From: Gavia stellata
Lineage: Eukaryota > Chordata > Aves > Gaviiformes > Gaviidae
NCBI RefSeq assembly: GCF_030936135.1
Contig: NC_082617.1
Coordinates: forward strand, 2,848,001-2,912,000
Reading direction: 5' to 3'
DNA: 64,000 nt
A program made the position numbers and the translations under genes. Below the pieces are notes generated by a model. The model was not told where the DNA came from. It made no database searches and was given only the letters and a program-made list of their open reading frames with translations. Positions 23,380-35,183 of the stretch are shown in pieces; position 1 is the stretch's first letter, and every line of letters begins with the position of its first letter.

Positions 23380-24236
23380 GGAGACAGTCCAGCAAAGGAC
23401 CACAAAGATGATTCAGAGGGACCTGGACATGCTGGAGAAGTGGGCCCATGGGAACCTCAGGAGGTTCAACAAGGCCAAGTGCAAGGTCCTGCACCTGGGT
23501 CGGGGCAACCCCCGGTACCAATACAGGTTGGGGGATGAAGGGATTGAGAGCAGCCCTGCGGAGAAGGACTTGGGGGTACTGGTGGATGAAAAACCGGACA
23601 TGAGCTGGCAATGTGTGCTCGCAGCTCAGAAAGCCAACCATATCCTGGGCTGCATCAAAAGAAGCGTGGCCAGCAGGTCGAGGCAGGTGATTCTGCCCCT
23701 CTACTTTGCTCTCATGAGACCCCACCTGGAGTACTGCATCCAGCTTCGGAGTCCTCAGCGCAGGAAAGACATGGGCCTGTTGGAGAGGGTCCAGAGGAGG
23801 CCATGAAAATGATGAGAGGGCTGGAATACCTCTCCTATGAGGAAAGTCTGAGAGAGTTGGGGTTGTTCAGCCTGGAGAAGAGAAGGCTCCGGGGAGACCT
23901 TATTGCGGCCTTTCAATACTTAAAGGGGGCTGATAAGAAAGATGGGGACAGACTTTTTAACACGGCCTGTAGCAATAGGACAAGGGGTAACGGTTTTAAA
24001 CTGAAAGAGGGTAGATTCAGACTAGGTAGAAGGAAGGCATTTTTTACGATGAGGATGGTGAAACCCTGGCCCAGGTTGCCCAGAGAGGTGGTAGGTGCCC
24101 CACCCCTGGAAACATTCAAGGTCAGGTTGGACGGGGCTCTGAGCAACCTGATCCAGTTGAAGATGTCCCTGCTCATTGCAGGGGGGTTGGACTAGATGAC
24201 CTTTAAAGGTCCCTTCCAACCCAAACCATTCTATGA
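23376..24236 (+). mobile_element. CR1 LINE, 3' part with ORF2 remnant, sense
   Basis: The longest CR1 copy in the window (about 860 bases). The first frame encodes the C-terminal ORF2 reverse transcriptase region, including [29 protein letters not shown] and [12 protein letters not shown] one-base loss near 23795-23800 moves the frame to the segment LRELGLFSLEKRRLRGDLIA and the NRTRGNGFKLKEGRFRL and PREVVGAPPLETFKVRLDGAL stretches. It ends with CCTTCCAACCCAAACCATTCTATGA, the normal CR1 3' end. The first 35 bases resemble a segment that normally lies further 3' in the element. It is a dead copy. Confidence 0.93.
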
Positions 24237-27084
24237 AATGAGGAGCTGTGTCCTTCCCACCCGGCCACAGGTAAGACCGGAGGTAGGGGATGCTGGAGAC
24301 GCCGTAGCTCTGGGTGTCTCCCTGTCCACAAGCCAAGTGGGACACGGCTCTGCCGGCTGGGGTTGCTTCTGGGCAGGGCTGATCCCCACAGAGCCGCTGG
24401 CCGGGGAGGAGAGGGCCAGCTGGGAGATCCCATTTACCCCGGTGTTATAATTACGCCTGCTCCGCACAGCGCTCAGTCGCGTGCCAGGATGGGGCCGTGG
24501 CTTTCCCTCTCTGCGCGTTCAGTCTTGGGTTGAGGCGGGAGGGTTCAGTCCAGGGTGCTTTCTTAAAGCAGCGTGGAGGGAGAGGGGAAAGGCTGGGCCT
24601 CGGGGTGCCTTCCACATCCTTCCCACCAACTGTCTCTGGGCCGGATCCTGCATCAGCACTATCCTGCTCCCCGGATGCTGGCGGTCCCTGGGCAGCTGGA
24701 GCTGTTTAAAAATAGTAACAGATAACAAACCACTAGGGTTCTTGGGGCAGCTTGTGCCAGCTGGTTGCTGCTGATCACGCTGGCAGCAGTGTCTGGCAGC
24801 CCAGGTTGATTGGCACCATGCCTCAGTTTCCCCCTCCATGCCAAAGCCACCTTGTGCAGGGGGTTGTCCACCGGCTGCAATGCCACAGGGCCCCTCTCCT
24901 GCTCTCGCTCGTTAGTCCTGTTCTGCATGTGTTACCAGTGGAAACCCTTTGCTGGGCTGCAGTTGCTGCACCGAGTCGTTCTGGCATCGCCAGTGTCACA
25001 CAGGGGCTTGTGTGCTGGCTCCGAAGCCCTTCTCCCACAAAGCCCTGTTGGGGTGACTCTCTGGGCATTGCCAAAGTGTCCCAAGCTACCACTGTGCTGT
25101 GGATAAAATGGGGCTGGAGGGGAATCTTGCACGTCTGTGATGCTGTTTTGGCCAAGAAACTTGCCCCCCAGTTCCCAAGCCCTCCCAATGATGCCGGGAC
25201 TTGTGCCCACTGCAGGGACAGGCTCTCGCTGTCTTACCCCGGCCAAGCAGAGAGAAAATCCTCTTGATGCAGAAGTGGTGCTTTACTTGACCGTGCTGTT
25301 TCTCTCCGTTCCCTCTGGTTGCTGCCATGCATCGCTGCTGTCCTGTCTCCTGCAGCTCCTCGGCCAGCCTTTGGCCACGGACAGGACTTTCTGTTGCCCA
25401 TCCGTCAAGTGCCGGAAAGAAAACTAGTGCAGAGCAAAGCCTCTTGCTTGAGCCGGGGAGGTGCCTGTCCCTGCATCCTTCTACCATGTCCCTGCATCCC
25501 TCTACCATGTCCCTGCTCTCACGGCAGTGGGTTTCGCCCATGGGCAGTAAAACCCCTTGTATTAGGGGCTGCTTTAGTATCTCCATTAATTCTCCTTGCT
25601 GTTGCAGCGTGGAAAAACAGGAATGATTTCCCTGAAGGTGCAATGGGATGGATGGATCCCCAGGCAGAAAGAGACTGAAGAAGTCCTCGAGGATGAGTCA
25701 GGATGTCCCCAGGTTTAGGGGAGGAAGGCTCCCCCAGGCTGGGTGCTGCGGGGAGGAGACGGGGCCCTTCCGCACTCATACAGAGCCACTCCTGGGGTAG
25801 CATTGCCGTCACCCTCCCTCGGGGTTGTTGCCCCCTGAAGTCCCCGATGTGCCGTCAGCCAAAGCAGGCGATGGAGCAGCTGGAGAGGGCTCAGTGGAGG
25901 GGCCATGTGTGCCCCCCGAACAGGGGTCAGGTCTAGCTAAAAGGGGCAGAGAAACACCCAGAGGGTTTGTCCAGGGCTGAAGCAGGCTTTCAGTCCTGCA
26001 GGTCACTAAATTCAACTTTCCTCCATGACTTTTTCTGCTCTGATTTGTCCCGTGGCCACCTAAGCCTTTAGCCAAGAGGGCAGCAGAGCCCGGCTTCAGC
26101 GGCGCCTCGGACACAGGCACGGTGCGAAATTACACCTGTAATTAAACCATCCCTGCCGCCACGCTGGGAGCCGAGCAGCCCGTTAGGGAGCACTGCTGGC
26201 CCCAGACGGTTTTGCGTTCGTGAGCAAGGAATAATGAGGGACTTTGCAGCCTTACGAGGCTGGAGGGTGGAAGGGAGGGTTGGTTTAAAGCGTAACAGCC
26301 TTGCTCTGGCCACGTGGGAAGCAGTGCACTGGCCATCAGCCTTGGAGATGTCGGATGAAGGGGGTAGCAGAGATAAATGAGGTCTTTGCAAGGGGATTTT
26401 GCTGCCAAATTTTGGGGTAGCTGAAGAGAAAGGTGCTGGAGGGATGTTTTGCCCCATCCTAGGGAGTAAAACAGGGAAAAGGGATGGGGCTGCAGAAAGG
26501 GGCAGGGGTGGCCCAGGACGATGGCTCGGGGCGGTTAAGGCTGGCTGTGCCATCTGCTCCAGCTGGCACAGGGAGGTTCCCAGGGACCAGCTCTGGATGT
26601 GTCGGGGTGTCTCCAGCCATGTTGGGGTGTTGGACCCACCCTGGCCAGGCTGGAGGTGTGGGGGCTGCCGTGCATGGCTGTGCCAGCTCTGGCCTCGGGG
26701 CTCTTCTGCCTCGTGCCATCCGTTTGGCTTTCTGGTTTTGGCTGCTGGTTGGCTAAGGCAGGGTAAATCCGTGGGCACAGTAACATCCCCAGTCGTGTCG
26801 GGCAGCAAAAGCCTCAAGGGGCGGATGACAGTGGGGAACTGCATCTCCAGCTCGCCCCAGGGCAGTGCTGGGAGAAGTTCCCAAGATTTGGGCAATGAAA
26901 GAAGCTGCATTTCAGCCTCGATAGCATTCAGAGGGAGTTCATGTTGGGGGCGCAGGACAAGCCCCCAAATGGGGCGATAACCCCGAAGGTCGTTGTTGCT
27001 ATTGCAGAAGAGCAAGCTTGCATCAGCTTAATCGCTGCTGAAGGGGATGAAAGCCAACGTGGATAGGGATGCTGTGCTGGTTAT
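24237..27084. other. Intergenic, no supported gene
   Basis: No gene recognised. A long minus-strand open frame (26068-27015) has no ATG at its start, is proline- and leucine-rich, and resembles no family. A short duplication around 25480-25520 is the only repeat noticed. Confidence 0.5.
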
Positions 27085-27296
27085 CAGGAAAAATTTCTTT
27101 ACTGAGAGAGCAGTGAAGCATTGGAAGAGGCTGCCCAGGGAGGTGGTGGAGTCACCATCCCTGGAGGTGTTCAAGGAACGTGTGGACGTGGCACTGCGGG
27201 ACATGGTTTAGTGGGCATGGTGGGGTTGGGTTGATGGTTGGAGATGGTTGCACTTGATGATCTTACAGGTCTTTTCCAACCTTAATGATTCTGTGA
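27085..27296 (+). mobile_element. CR1 LINE 3' end (5'-truncated)
   Basis: Sense CR1 3' end of the same subfamily as the copy at 905-1181. It contains the same [19 protein letters not shown] stretch, the same block around gacatggtttagtgggcatg, and ends in attctgtga at 27288-27296. It differs by a small internal duplication (gatggttg repeated near 27231-27250). Confidence 0.9.
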
Positions 27297-30200
27297 CGCT
27301 TCCAAAATGGGTTAAACAAGGCCAAAATGAAGTGCTTAGCGGGCCTTTTTCCCCAGAACAAGGGAATTTCTAGGGCTGGCAGGTTTGTTTTATATTCACA
27401 TTAAAGCCTTCCCAAGGGGGGACTTCAGGTTTTAGCTTTGTAGGATACGAAACGAGTTCCAAACTCTGCAAGTTCAAACTATGCTACCTGAAGCAGCTGA
27501 GTGCACGCGGCCGCTTCGCTCTGGGTTAACTCAAAGTCAACTTTTGCCAGAATTTGCCTTTTGTTTGTGCAAAAGGCTGCAAAAAGCTGGCAAGAAGGTG
27601 GTTTTCTTTAAAAAAACCAAAGCTTTTGCCCCCAAAAGGTCTACCCAGCTGCACTAATGGCCTCAGACACCACACGGCACCTCTTCAAGGCAGCCTTATT
27701 CTGTGTATCTAAGGCCAAATCCTGCAAGCTGTAAGAATTGCCTTAAAAATGCTTAATTAATTCTTTTTCCCCTTTAAAGTTCCATCTCCTGATTGCAAGG
27801 AGATGACATTGCTTCTGCAGAGAAAAGCACTGTTTTTGGGTAAGCACTGACATAACAAAAAAACACCAACAAAAAGCCTCCTCCTATTTTATTTGGAAAA
27901 AACCCCTCATGATTCCGGCAAACAAAGTCACGCTGTTTTGAATGCCCGGTCTGGCATCGGCGAGGGCTTGGTGTGAGTAGCGAGGGAAGTGAAAAAGCTT
28001 TGCATTTCTCTAAGACTGCAAAATCGTGTTGCCAAACAGGATATAGGCTGGGAAACCAGCTGGGTGAGGAGGCTGCGGCGAGCTGGCCGTCTTGCTTGGG
28101 TGCATCGCTTGCTGGTGCTTATAATCCTATTTACGATAAATGGTAGTTAAACTTTGTGGTGGTTCACTGCTTATTTAGAGATTCTGCTCAGAGCACTTTG
28201 CTGCTACCGGAGTTTTGATGCGCTTTGAGATTTAGTTTTGCTAAAATAAACGCTGTCGGTCAAAAATCCCTTGGCTTTGCGTCCCAGGAGTCTGACTGGA
28301 GCCTGGGGAGGGATTTCACAGGGCAGCAATGGGACCCTTAGTCCTGTCCCCGAAGCAAAGAACTGCAGAAAAAGCTGGGAGCTGGGCAAGACCCCGGCGG
28401 GACAGGGCTCCCGGCTGTGACGTGGGGAGCTCCGACTCGTGATTTCTTTCTCTAAAGAGATGAGAAGGAACTTCTCCCCGTGACTCACAGCTCGCTGGAT
28501 CCGTCTTGGCAGAGATCACAGGGAAATTGGTCCTTCTCGACGGCCAAGAAACCCTCGGGCGCCCCGGCCCCACTGCCTGCTCCCCAGAGAGCTGGGGCAG
28601 CCCTGGTTCGCGGCTCCTGCAGGCAGTCTTTCCTCCCCTGGATCTGGGCTGCGGGTGACCCAGGGGAAGGCTCAGGTGAAATTTAGCCCGGCCATTTGCC
28701 TATCTAACAGGTTTTGTCTTCCTACTCGTGTCGAGCTGCCCTGTGCTGCTTTTTCTGCACCAGCAATCTGCAAATTGTAGCTGCTTGGCCAGAGATTGGC
28801 TTCCCAAGGTCGTGCATGTGCCACGTGCCCCCTTTTTTTTCCTCCCAGTTTCTTTTCCTACAGCCCAAAGTGACTGCCAGAGGATTAAAAAGTAACTTCA
28901 AACAAAAACCTTGCAGGGGGAAACCGCTTGGGGTTTATACCCGGGTTGTATTCTGTCTGTGGGCTGCAGGAGCGGGGATGCTCGGGGCTGCACGAGGGTG
29001 CTCAGGGCAGCCCCTGCCCTGTGTCCCTGCTCTGTGAGCCCTTTCTGCTGCCAGTTGAGAGCAACCTTCCCCTAACAAATGCACACACATCCCAGAAGCT
29101 GAAAATAACCTCCAAAATAATTTATAAGAGCTTCCTGCAAACAGACCCTAATGCACTGTCTGTGCTGCGAGGGAGCTTGGGCTTTTATTGGCAGCTCTCA
29201 CCGGACCCGCGAGGCTGGAGGGGAATCGCTGGCTTCACAACGGGGTTTCTCTGCGACCTGGAGCAAGTTCCTCGCTCCTCAAAGTCGGTAGGTGTTGGAA
29301 GGTGTTACCTCCCCGCTGCCGAGAGGAGACCTCGCTTCCCGCCCAGGAGAGGTGTGAGCGTGGGAGGGTGTCCAACCAAACCAGCTGAGCCAGGAGCTGC
29401 CAAAACCAGCCCAGGTGGCACGTGGAGGAAGGGGCAAAGCTTCGCCCCGTTGGCATTGAGCTACTCCAGGATGAGTGCTTTATCTCTGGCTATGAAGGTG
29501 GAGAGGCAGCTACACTTGCCCCGGGCCACATAGCCTCTAGCGTGTGCGTGAAGGCTGAAGGACAGCAGGGACCTGCTTGAAATCCCTCCTCGCCAGGTTC
29601 AAAGATGGGTTTGAAGTCTCCCCCGTGCCCCGGGAGAGCCCCTGCCATGGGCTTCCCCTGCCCGGCCTGGGCTGGCTCTGGTGGACCTGGAGCCACCAGT
29701 GGGGTGAAGCCCTCCCAGCGGGACGGAGGAGGAAAATCACGGTTTGGGGTCTCCCAGGCTTCCCTCGGGGTAGGAGCGAGCGCTGTGTTGGCTGGGCTCT
29801 TCTGCCGCTGGCTTTGCCAGTGTGTGTGGGGGGAACGGGTGGGATGAGCCTGGGTGGGATGATCCCAGCTTTACAGGATGGGCACGGGTTGGTGCTGGGC
29901 GCTTTGGTGGCCACTGAGGTACTGTTCGAGTTGGGACAGTGGGTTCCTTGGGCATGTTCTGGTATGACAGACATAAAGAATTATGTGGATGTGTACGCAT
30001 ATATGTATCTGTAAGTGCGTGTGTAGGTACAGAAAAAGTTATAGCACTACTACTTGAACGAAGAGAAAGTGGTTTGGGTGCAAACATCTAGACATAAGGA
30101 GATTTGCTGTTGCTTAAATGTGTTTTAACTGTAAAGGAAAACTGTCAGTTCATCTGTTTTGGAGGAAAAGTGTAAAAGTGGGCGTGTATTGGGGACAGGG

Positions 30201-33200
30201 AAGCGCCAGCGCAGCCCCCCCATGTGCGGTGCTGGGTGGTCTCCTCTAAACCCTTCAGCGCTGCTCTGACCCGCCTTGGCCACCTCCTGCCGCATCCCAG
30301 CAGCCAGCAGCATCCCCAGCCAGTTATTGCAGACCAGCCGGGCCGCGCACGCCCGCCTGCCCGCCGGCCTTTCTTCGCAGCGTCCCCCTCGGCTAGAGAA
30401 AACTGCCTCTTCCCCAGCGGTGCATGCAGGAAAATTCCCACCCGCTCTCCCCCGCAACCCCTCTAATCCCTTTATGGTGTTTGTGCCGGGCTCCCCCGCA
30501 CCCACCCTGCTCTTTGCCTTCCCTCTAATCTCCCCATCAAACACTTTGGGCAGGAGACAAACCACCACGGCTTGTTCGGATGGAACCTGGGGAGAGGAAA
30601 CGCTCTTACCTGGGGGTTCGCAGTCCAGGGCTCCGGGAGATGCTTTTGGGGTTTAACCCGCAGCACACGAGGAGAGGGGCAACCAGGGTGAAACCCCCTC
30701 GGTTCTGAGCAGCATCCTGAATCCTAGAGGATAATTTAGAGTAAAAACCAAACTCTCCATCCCAATATCTCTGCTTTCCCCTGTGCCTGGGGGTGATCCC
30801 TCCTGGAGGGATTCGCCAACCACGGCTGCAGGGTCCCAAGCCCCTGCCCTGCTGCAGCACCAGCTGTCGACTGGGGTGACGGTGTTAAAAGTCACCCCAG
30901 GAGGTAAGTTAGTCTGTGCTTAACTCCTTCTTGGTGAAGCGTGTCGTGTTACTGAAGATTTTCGACCTGGAAAATTTGCTAAGGCTTTTATTATTATTAA
31001 AGCAAAGGTTTTAATAATATCTTTAGTGTATCTTGGCAAGGCTGGAAAGTGCACAGGCTGATAAAGTCTCAAAGTCAGAGAGATAAAAACTGAAAGTATT
31101 TAGGCTTTGGTCCGGTCTCCCCAGGAGAGCTCTCCGGCCATCGCTGGCTGCAGCTGGATGTCTGTCACCCAAAAAAATGGTGCTGGGAAAGGGAACAGCC
31201 CCACCACATCCTGCAACACCGCCCGCAGCTGCTGGGGGATCCCTGTGGGTACCGGGACGGCATCTCAACTGCCGTGGCAGAGGCGATGGTTGGTCTGTGC
31301 TGCAGCAAAAAATCAGGAATCAGCTTCTCTTCCTGCTGCCCTTTATCTCGAGAAACCCCCCTGTGCCATGCCATGGCTCGAAATGGTCTTCTGCAAAGCC
31401 CTCTGGAGATTTAATCTGTGACCTTTTACTGCTACAAGGCCATCCCTGCTCCCTTCCTGCCTTCGGCTCCTCCGGCCGCCCGACCTTGGGCCGGTCACTG
31501 ATTCCCCGAGTCGGGTGCCTCGTGGAGGTTAATATTTACTGTACCTGGTCCGGAGGGGAGCGGGCAGGAACCTGCTGATTGCAGAGAGCATGGGCTTGCT
31601 TGGGGGTGCAATATTATTGAAGAGGCTGGAGGATGCAGGTGTGAATTATTCGGCGTTATTAGTAGTAACATAGAGTTGAGGCTAAAGAAATGGCTGGAAT
31701 TAAGACTGGTGAGGTAAGACTTGATCCCAAGAAAAACTGAATAAGCAGGTGCCTGGCACTGTATGGCAGAAATACTTTTTCCTGCGTACTAAAACCCCTT
31801 TTGACATGAAATAATTTGGCATCCATCATATGGTTGGTGAACTGCCTCAGTTGCAGTGTTTGGGCAGGGATGGGACCGCGGCCATGTGCCTGCAGGCTGG
31901 CGTCGTCCGGCTGCCCCCAAGCAGCCGTAAACACACGGTGTTTGTCCTCCCGGGGCCGGGTGGGCTTTGACCAGGTGAGGGATTATCGGTGTTTATTCTG
32001 TCTTCTCTGTTTGGGGATTTTGGTGTTCAGCCGTTCCAAGAGGAGCTCTGCTCCCCAGACCAGATTACTAGTGAGCATTAACACAGCCTGAATTTTGTTT
32101 CATTTCTCCATGGTTTTGAGCCTATTTGTGCTTTGGGGTGTTTCTACACAACTGGGCACATCCAGGGTGGAAGCCAGGGCTTTCCTTGGGAATAAAATGA
32201 GGCTCTCGCATACCCAGCTGACTCAGGGAGGTGTGGGGTCTTGGCGCCTCACATGAAAACACGGTTGCTGGTCCTGCTGTCTGCCATGAAGGATGCATCA
32301 GGCTCCAGAGAGGTGGTTTACCTCTCCTCGGGTTGGGTTTGCGATGCTTCCCAAGGGATGCAGGTCCATCTCCGTCCTCCCCCCTTCTCGTGAAAGCTCA
32401 GCATCAGCCTCTACTGCGCCAGCCCCAGAACTGGTCCCACGGGATCCAGCTCCCCGAGCAGGACAGAGATGGGTGCACGGGCCCAAGGGACCCAGCAGAG
32501 CCGCTGGTGCGTCCATCACTTGTGCTGGCTCAGCCGCGTGTTGCAACGCCTCCGGGAAGCGCTGCCGCTGGGTTGCACACCCAGGGGGATGTTTCCTCCT
32601 GCGCTGCTGCCCCGCTTGGGACGATTTCCAAACAGGAATGAGGAAATGCTGAGCTTTGCAACCACGTTTGTGGATGTGTCCCTAAAATACCCCAGAGAGG
32701 GAGGTGGTTGCTTTCGAGCTGCACCCCAGTTTCAGCTGCAGGAGACCCTGCACATCACCTGGGTGGCATCAAGGACACAGGTGACACAGAGGATACCCAC
32801 GGGGCTCTGCCACCGCTGCTCCGGGGAACCTTGGGCACATCCCTGGGTGCCAACCTCCTTCGCACGAGCTCTGCTCGGGGCAGCGCCCATGGGTGATGGG
32901 GCGGGTGACGTCTGGCCTGCCCACAGCCCGCTGCCACTGATGTCACCACCCGGGGACCAAAATTGCTAATTAAGTTTTGCTTCTCTCTCTGCCAATCTCA
33001 TTTCCTGGTTCTTGTGCAATCGCAGATGCTTTCGGCTTTCTTGCCGGTTGTTTATCCGCCTGCCGGACCAAAACACCTTCAGAATTAAAACAGAGCTGGG
33101 GTTTGGGGTCGGTGCCCGGCAAGGAGGTGTGATGGGGGGCCAGTTTGTGGGTCTGTGCCGACGAGGTGTCCTGGGAGGGGGGCATCAACCGTGAAGGGGA

Positions 33201-34054
33201 TTTTTTTAGCTGCCCCGGTGCAGATGTTTTACTGTTTTGCAGAAAAACATTCCTGGGGGTGAGTCAGGCAGCCGCAAGCATGAGTCTGCCTTAAGGACCC
33301 GGGGGGATTAGCAAAACCCTAAACTGCTTTGGAGCCCGGTCACGCTTGAAAGCTTTTTCTTGTCTTGTAACACTGAAAAACTGAGGCTGGAGAGTCACGG
33401 GGAGCTCACCCGGCTGGGTTTGCTGGGGGTTTATTTGAAATCCTACCCTCCTCCCAGAAAAAACCATACCCGAGTATTTGAGATAACACCCGGCAGGCGC
33501 CGGTGCGGGCTGTTTGCGCTGTGTCTGCGTTCGCGCCCGGTTGTGTGCCGGCACGTTTTGGTTCTGTCTGCTCTAACGAACGTGAACCCCGTCATGCTGT
33601 ATCTGTGGAAAACTGAAAAGGCAGCGGCCCGTTTACTTAATCTAACTGAGATTTGGGTTCGGCTTGATAGCTGGAAATTGCTGCTATGTTGAAATATTCT
33701 ACTCAAATTCACACCTGTTGGCGTAGGGTCTTTAGCTGACTGTAAATCAGACCAGAGCCATCGCTGCACGTGGATAGTTTTAGGGTTTGAAGGTACTTAA
33801 CTACGCTCTGGTGCTTAAAAATGTAAAAAATTGTACTTTAGCTCAAGGGTCTATGGATGTGAGGGGCCAAAGTGGGCGGTTTCAGTGTTTTCCCGGTAGC
33901 TCTCCCTGCAGCCCTCAGCCTTCCTTCAAAGCACGGCCGGCCGGGAGGCAAACGCAGCCCTGCAGCTCCGAGGGGCTGAAGCCGGGTGGGTGGGAGTCGT
34001 CCCTGGGGTGTCCAGGGCAGGATGGGGGGGACGGGGGTGGTGGTAGGGCTGCCT
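27297..34054. other. Intergenic, no supported gene
   Basis: About 6.7 kb with no exon, RNA gene or transposon that I can support. The part 27300-28250 is less GC-rich and low in CpG. The remainder is GC-rich with many short overlapping frames. Confidence 0.5.
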
Positions 34055-34438
34055 GGCATCTGGTTGCCTGTGTCCCCAGGGATCTGGTTGCCCGTGTCCC
34101 CAGAGATCTCTTTGCCTGTGTCCCCAGGGATCTGGCTGCCCATGTCCCCAGGGATCTGGTTGCCCGTGTCCCCAGGGATCTCGTTGCCCATGTCCCCAGG
34201 GATCTGGCTGCCCATGTCCCCAGGGATCTCTTTGCCTGTGTCCCCAGGGATCTCGTTGCCCATGTCCCCAGGGATCTCGTTGCCCGTGTCCCCAGGGAAC
34301 TGGCTGCCCGTGTCCCCAGGGATCCCTTTGCCCATGTCCCCAGGGATCCCTTTGTCCATGTCCCCAGGGATCTGGCTGCCCGTGTCCCCAGGGATCTGGC
34401 TGCCCGTGTCCCCAGGGATCTCGTTCCTTGTGTCCCCA
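34055..34438. repeat. 24-bp minisatellite, 16 units
   Basis: Sixteen contiguous units of exactly 24 bases (384 bases), typical unit gggatctggttgcccgtgtc plus ccca. Variation is confined to a few positions: tggttg, tcgttg, tggctg, tctttg or cctttg in the middle, and cccgtg, cccatg or cctgtg after it. Because 24 is divisible by three, all six frames stay open, which creates long artefactual ORFs. The array ends about 480 bases upstream of the TATA box of the glutamine synthetase gene. Confidence 0.97.
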
Positions 34439-34644
34439 GGGCCAGCCAGGCTCCCTGATCCATTCCCAAGCCTCGCACCTCCGCAGGCCATGGTCCCAGC
34501 GAGGCTTTTGGGGTGCCCGGGGGGGGAGCATGCCATGCCGGCCTCACCGGCTCCGCACCCCACACCCCGGAGCAGGGCTGGGGGGCAAAGCACCCGCTCG
34601 CATGTGAGAGGGCAACCCTACAAAAGCAAAGTGCCAGGAAGGAG

Positions 34645-34812
34645 GAGGTAAATAATATTTTCGGTGAGTAATACTTGTTATTTTTTAATAAACAACAAAT
34701 TATTTCGCAAATAACCCGCTATTTATTAATAAAGCGATATTTTAACAATGCCATACTTTACTGGCTTTAATAAGCAATATTTTAATAAGAAAAAATATAT
34801 AATAAGCGGTTT
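34645..34812. repeat. AT-rich block with degenerate internal repeats
   Basis: About 170 bases of very AT-rich DNA inside an otherwise GC-rich region, directly before the CpG island of the glutamine synthetase promoter. Three imperfect copies of a motif of the form taataa(a)gc(g/a)(a/g)tatttta can be seen around 34724-34745, 34768-34789 and 34799-34817. Confidence 0.6.
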
Positions 34813-34949
34813 TAATGGGTAACCCTGGGGCTGGGGGCCGGAGCCCGGCGCGCTGTCGCAGCCGCCCCGGGGCGGAGCCGCCTCCGCACCGCCTCCCCGC
34901 GCGGGGCGGCCGCGGGCGCCTATAAAGCGCGGCGGGCGCGGCCGCGGGC

Positions 34950-34962
34950 AGCGCTGGGGCCG
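34950..34962 (+). other. Noncoding exon 1 of glutamine synthetase (start approximate)
   Basis: The end is set by the donor GTGAGC at 34963. The start is inferred only from the distance to the TATA box. The intron runs to the acceptor CTCTGGCAG ending at 35173. Confidence 0.5.
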
Positions 34963-34975
34963 GTGAGCGGCGGGG

Positions 34976-34996
34976 CCGCGGGTTCGAGTCCCGCGG
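34976..34996 (+). other. tRNA T-arm-like (B-box) motif within intron 1
   Basis: A 7-bp GC stem encloses the loop TTCGAGT, so the segment reads as a perfect tRNA T-arm containing a consensus B box (GGTTCGAGTCC, 34981-34991). No A box, anticodon arm or matching acceptor stem is present at the right spacing, so this is not a tRNA gene. Confidence 0.7.
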
Positions 34997-35183
34997 GCGG
35001 ACGCTTCGCTCCGCGGCGGGGAGGGGGCAGCCGGGCCGGGGCTGCCTGTGCAGCGCCGGGCGGGAGGTTGGGGGTGGCTTATTTTGGGGCGGGGGGGATG
35101 GGGGTTGCTTTTTAAAAAACACGGGGGGAAATGGGCCGGGGGTGATGCCGCGCTCACCTGCGTGCTCTGGCAGGGCCGTCGCC

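Larger units (their letters stand above)
34815..35060 (+). promoter_or_regulatory. CpG-island promoter of the glutamine synthetase gene with TATA box
   Basis: A dense CpG stretch includes a GC box (GGGGCGGA, 34869-34876) and a clear TATA box (TATAAA, 34921-34926). The expected start site is near 34950. A noncoding first exon then runs to the donor at 34962/34963 (CCG|GTGAGC). TATA plus GC boxes and a noncoding exon 1 is the usual arrangement for vertebrate GLUL genes. Confidence 0.75.

Noticed and set aside
26068..27015. 315-codon minus-strand open frame
   Set aside because: It starts at a non-ATG codon, is proline/leucine-rich, and has no family resemblance or neighbouring gene signals.
33787..34651. 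Several 200-250-codon open frames with 8-residue repeats on both strands
   Set aside because: They come from the 24-bp minisatellite, which keeps every frame open. No ATG context, domain or splice evidence supports coding.
34976..34996. tRNA gene
   Set aside because: Only the T-arm is present; there is no A box, anticodon arm or paired acceptor stem at the right distance.
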